Assembly (NCBI RefSeq): GCF_000003815.2
Contig: NW_023365788.1
Location: 186,001 to 250,000 of the forward strand
From: Branchiostoma floridae
Lineage: Eukaryota; Chordata; Leptocardii; Amphioxiformes; Branchiostomatidae
Direction: 5' to 3'
DNA: 64,000 bases
Shown here: piece by piece, positions 60,735-64,000 of the stretch
How positions within the stretch are numbered: position 1 is the stretch's first letter
How the letters are laid out: each line of letters begins with the position of its first letter
Made by a program: the position numbers and the translations under genes
Notes under the pieces: model-generated
Told to the model about the DNA's origin: nothing
Databases searched by the model: none
What the model saw: only the letters and a program-made list of their open reading frames with translations

Positions 60735-61447
60735 CCAATACTTACTCATCATCATCATCAGTCGGCTGCAGTGCAGTCGGTCACGATTTTATTCCACCTC
60801 AGTCTGTCGGCAGCCAGTGCAGCTATAGCAGTAGGGTTCAGGTCGCCCTCCGCGTCCCCCAGCAGGTTTTGTATATACGTCAGGTAGTTCGTCTTCTGAC
60901 GACCGGGGCGTCGTTTGCCGTGGGAAGGGACATACAAGGCATAAGTCCGCAGAGGCTCTTCTAAAGGCATTCTAAGAGCATGTCCAATGAAGCGTAGTTG
61001 GCGTTGCCTGACTTTGCAGATGAGAGGCTGGGTGTTTGTCACTCTGTATATCTCACTGTTGCTAACACGCTGGAGACGCTTAATATTCAACATGATTCTG
61101 TAGCATGATGTAGCAAACGAGTTTATCTTATTCTCCATGTCAGACGACAGTACCCAACATTCACATCCGTATAAAAGCACTGGCACACAGGTAACATTAA
61201 AGAGCTTGATTTTTGTGGAGGTGGGAAGTGAAGTACTACTCCAGATCTTTTGCAGTTTCCAGAAGGCAGTCCATGCAAGAGCCCTTCGCCTAGTGAGATC
61301 GTTTTTACTGGATGCCATCATGCTACCCAGGTATCTAAAGTTGGTTACATTTTTGATTGGCTGGCCGTACACCTCCAGTGGTGGCTGCGGGCTGCAGTTG
61401 ATGGTCATGTACTCAGTTTTAGGGACGCTGATGACCAGGCCCAGTTA
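60735..61447 (-). mobile_element. 5'-truncated non-LTR retrotransposon (reverse transcriptase C-terminal part)
   Basis: An open frame of 216 codons (60758-61408), extended upstream in frame by LGLVISVPKTEY, carries typical late reverse-transcriptase text: NFRYLGSMMASSKNDL, VPVLLYGCECWVLS, RQLRFIGHALRMP and GKRRPGRQ. The element is cut off near 61447 and ends at a short TGA-repeat tail (60738-60760), as RTE-type elements do. The reading frame is still open, so the insertion may be fairly young. The clade assignment is tentative. Confidence 0.8.
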
Positions 61448-62741
61448 CTATGAACATAGAAAATAAATATTTGTCTAAAGATGTTAAGCGTTTCAGTTTC
61501 TTTCCCCTCCAATGCAAGAATTTGGTCTGCCCCAACCGGTTTTTACCTTGGGTACTACGGACCGTGTTGCCTGGGTAGGAAGAAATGATTTGAAGGGGGG
61601 GGGGGGGCATTACAATCCATACCTCAAAGTTTGCAGAATTATTCCGTTAAATTGGGTGAGATTTAAAGCATGTTGTCTGGCGAAATGGAGAAGCTATTAT
61701 CGTCTGCCAGGCACATAACAATGAGAAAACAGGTGTGACAAAGAGCGGCTTGAAGTTTAGATAGGCAAGGTTTACACGTTTCAAGGGAAATGGATAGCAG
61801 CGGAGACCTAACAACAAAGAACCAATATGGAAATGGCAAAGGAATTCAATTTTTCGTCACTATCCTGTTTAGCAATGAAGAGAAGTATTTATGTGGCATT
61901 CCACTCCAGAAGAGAGTGTTGTTTTATGATAGATACTATTGTTCGGGATATAAAATCAGCAGATTTTTGACAAAATAACCTTATTTGTCTTTGGGGCAGT
62001 AATCCGTTTCTACACCCACCCCCCAATACAGACCCGCTTCTAATTTACTAATTTCCTGTGCCCTATACACCTTTCTTACGCGGCGGCCATGATAGATCTA
62101 AAACGAGTTCAATGCGGCAAACAAAAGACTGTCCATCATAATTAACAGTTCAACCAATGATAGCCTGCCAATTAGAAAAGCGACCAATAAGTGAATGGCT
62201 GCAAATCCGTCAAAAATTTGCATTATTATGTTTTCATTTTGCATCTCTTAATTGACTGTGGGATCAGTCTACACTACTCTAAATTGCTACATCTTTCGGT
62301 GCATAACACTACTTGAAATATTTATTGTTCTATCTTATATAATGAAAATTTGTGTGGTTTGGGGGAAAACTAAATGGGACCTGATTTTAGAAATAAGTTT
62401 TGTCTGTTTGCCTCATTGACCTCGTCTTCGATCTATCATGGCCGCCGCGTGAGAAAGGTGTATAGATGTTTGCATGCATAGCCGCCTTTGTCACAATTTG
62501 TCGCTAACATTAGTCGTGATAAGCACTTAAATGAGTATCTCATATTTAAGAAGATACAAAAAATAAGTTTGGAATACAAAGATGGGGGCACTTTAGTATA
62601 AGACGTTGAAAGTAGATCAACATAAAATGGTAGCTCTTGTATGACCGGCATTGACATTGTTAATCAGATCCCACAAACCAACAAAAAACATGAAGTATGT
62701 CCTTAACACCTTTATTCATTACACAACTATGCATAACAGGA

Positions 62742-62742
<1 letters not shown>

Positions 62743-62796
<54 letters not shown>

Positions 62797-62811
62797 CGTG
62801 TGTGTGTGTTA
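62743..62811. repeat. (TG)n microsatellite with a GCGCGC core
   Basis: Runs beside the duplicated receptor flank. Confidence 0.93.
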
Positions 62812-62914
62812 AAAAGACAGCATAGAATGTTATATAACATAACGTTACGGTGAATGTACATCACGTTATATGACGAAACAGAACAAAGATTAACATGAAA
62901 CAAGCTAGTCATTG

Positions 62915-63931
62915 TTACAGATTAAGCTCCCCATACTTGACCAAATATAAGATAACATAATGCAATATAATATATTACAACGTGCCATAGCTTAACATTA
63001 CAGAACATAATACTAGATTAGATATATTTCATTCTAAGGAATAACAAATCATGGCAACACATGAAGCATAATACATCCTTAAAAGATTATTAATCGATTT
63101 CATGGAAGTCATACACGAATGTTTGCATCCGTTTGACGCAACACATAGAATCAGAAGTCAAAACCAAACTAAAAGTACGTTTGTGAAGATTAGACCTCCA
63201 GGTATCGTCAACATTGAAGAAGAATCACTCTTTACTTCTGGATACTTTAAAAATTTTACTAGACATTTCGAAAGGAAGGAAGGTGGATGCCTTTCGAAAC
63301 GTCTAGTAATTTTTTTAAAGTATCCAGAAGTAAAGAGTGATTCTTCTTCAATGCAAACTAAAAGTAATATGAAATAACATGACGTAAAATTATATGAGGT
63401 AATACTACTTCTTCTTCTGTAATTCTATACAGACAATGACTCTGTGCAAAAGGAACTATGAAGTAATATAACATACCATAAGCAATATGCGCACCTGCCA
63501 AACACCATATGGAATAAAGGATACATTAACTAAGATGAATAGATGAGATATTACACCCTACATATCAATGCATAGAATACAAATGAAGCTTCTTTATATG
63601 CCTCTAGGGCCAAGGATTTTAAACGTAGATAAACCCGGTATAAACTTAAGTGATTTGCGTTTTTTTTCGGCAGATATAATCATCTATTACATATAGTTAT
63701 CTTTAATGCAAATACCCTTTGGATATCCTTGCAACGGAAGGAAGAAATAGCATCATGATTTTATAAAACCTTTACATCCTCTGAATGTATTGTGGGTATT
63801 CATCTGCTGAATGTCGAAGCTACCAGTGGTAGCACAAGTATCAAATGCCGTGAAAGTAGAGATGTTGCTTTCATATTGTTACAAAACATTCATCATTTGC
63901 CATCAAAGATCATACATCATGATGTTTTTTC
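62915..63931. repeat. Duplicated 3' flank of the receptor paralogue (pair of 41320-42235)
   Basis: Blocks in the same order as 41320-42235: 'agattaagctcc', 'atggcaac.aagcata', 'catagaatcagaag', 'caccctacat..taatgcat', and a last 140 bp with 'atgtcgaagctaccagtggt' and 'gttacaaaacattcatcat'. Confidence 0.8.
63165..63366. mobile_element. Hairpin insertion with 64-bp arms and 13-bp flanking repeats
   Basis: Arms 63212-63275 and 63290-63353 pair at about 61 of 64 positions around a 14-base loop. The inserted block is flanked by exact CAAACTAAAAGTA (63165-63177 and 63354-63366). The homologous flank below the chimeric receptor (about 41580) lacks it. Confidence 0.78.
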
Positions 63932-64000
63932 TTAGCTCGCGGAGACCTTTGGGCGACCAATGAGCAGAGTGCACGGGATGGCCACAGCGATGGCGACGAT
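63932..64000 (-). CDS. C-terminal end of a second chimeric-type receptor gene (partial, runs off right edge)
   Basis: Reads [20 protein letters not shown] then Ala-Ser-stop (TAA at 63932-63934). It differs from the chimera's C terminus at only four residues (IVAIAV for IIAIAV, and VSAS for ITPS at the end). This is M4 plus tail of a tandem paralogue, same strand. Whether the extracellular modules are also present lies outside the window. Confidence 0.85.
   Translation of the reverse strand: MVAIAVAIPCTLLIGRPKVSAS

Larger units (their letters stand above)
51640..63931. other. Gene-poor region upstream of the chimeric receptor
   Basis: Between the signal-peptide exon and the next paralogue I see no protein-coding gene. 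It holds the repeats listed separately, the LINE fragment at 60735, and about 52.0-53.0 kb of unremarkable AT-rich sequence with repeated 'ggggggag..att' stretches. Promoter and 5' UTR of the chimera must lie here. Confidence 0.6.

Overview
This is a window of a eukaryotic, intron-rich invertebrate genome. The gene content (ANAPC7, PTRH2, PEMT, nicotinic-type receptor genes), the extreme domain shuffling of extracellular modules and the dense load of short palindromic DNA transposons and tRNA-derived SINEs suggest an invertebrate deuterostome. My best guess is an amphioxus (Branchiostoma). That assignment is inference from style of content, not from a marker gene. There are two assembly gaps (9844-9998 and 44763-44874).

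Layout. (1) 721-7898, minus: the 5' two thirds of ANAPC7 (an APC/C TPR subunit), running off the left edge. (2) 8334-13588, plus: PTRH2 (peptidyl-tRNA hydrolase 2), complete in five exons and divergent from ANAPC7 across about 435 bp. (3) 18753-21839, minus: PEMT (phosphatidylethanolamine N-methyltransferase), complete in three exons. (4) About 21.9-26.5 kb: repeats, including a ~150-bp tandem repeat. (5) 26862-38242, minus: a complete alpha-type (vicinal Cys-Cys) nicotinic acetylcholine receptor-like subunit, ten coding exons, 485 aa. (6) 42236-51633, minus: the most remarkable locus, a pentameric ligand-gated ion channel whose N terminus carries CUB, LDL-receptor class A, Frizzled cysteine-rich, kringle and Sushi domains. 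Fifteen exons join in frame to 879 aa. (7) About 51.7-63.9 kb: mostly repeats, including a truncated non-LTR retrotransposon. (8) 63932-64000, minus: the last 22 codons of a second, tandem copy of the chimeric receptor, followed downstream (lower coordinates) by about 1 kb of homologous flank.

How the genes fit together. The three receptor genes lie head to tail on the minus strand. The chimera and the plain nicotinic-like subunit share exact exon sizes in the ligand-binding domain (45 and 110 nt), so they are related by descent. The plain gene has a phase-1 intron directly after its signal-peptide exon. In the chimera every extracellular module is bounded by phase-1 introns and sits at that same point. 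This is the classical signature of exon shuffling and suggests how the fusion arose. The module order recalls MFRP (CUB-LDLa-FZ) and ROR/MuSK (FZ-kringle), here attached to an ion channel instead of a kinase.

All exon boundaries were read by eye from splice consensus, phase and family similarity. The phases close exactly for each complete gene (the coding lengths 498, 648, 1458 and 2640 nt are all multiples of three).
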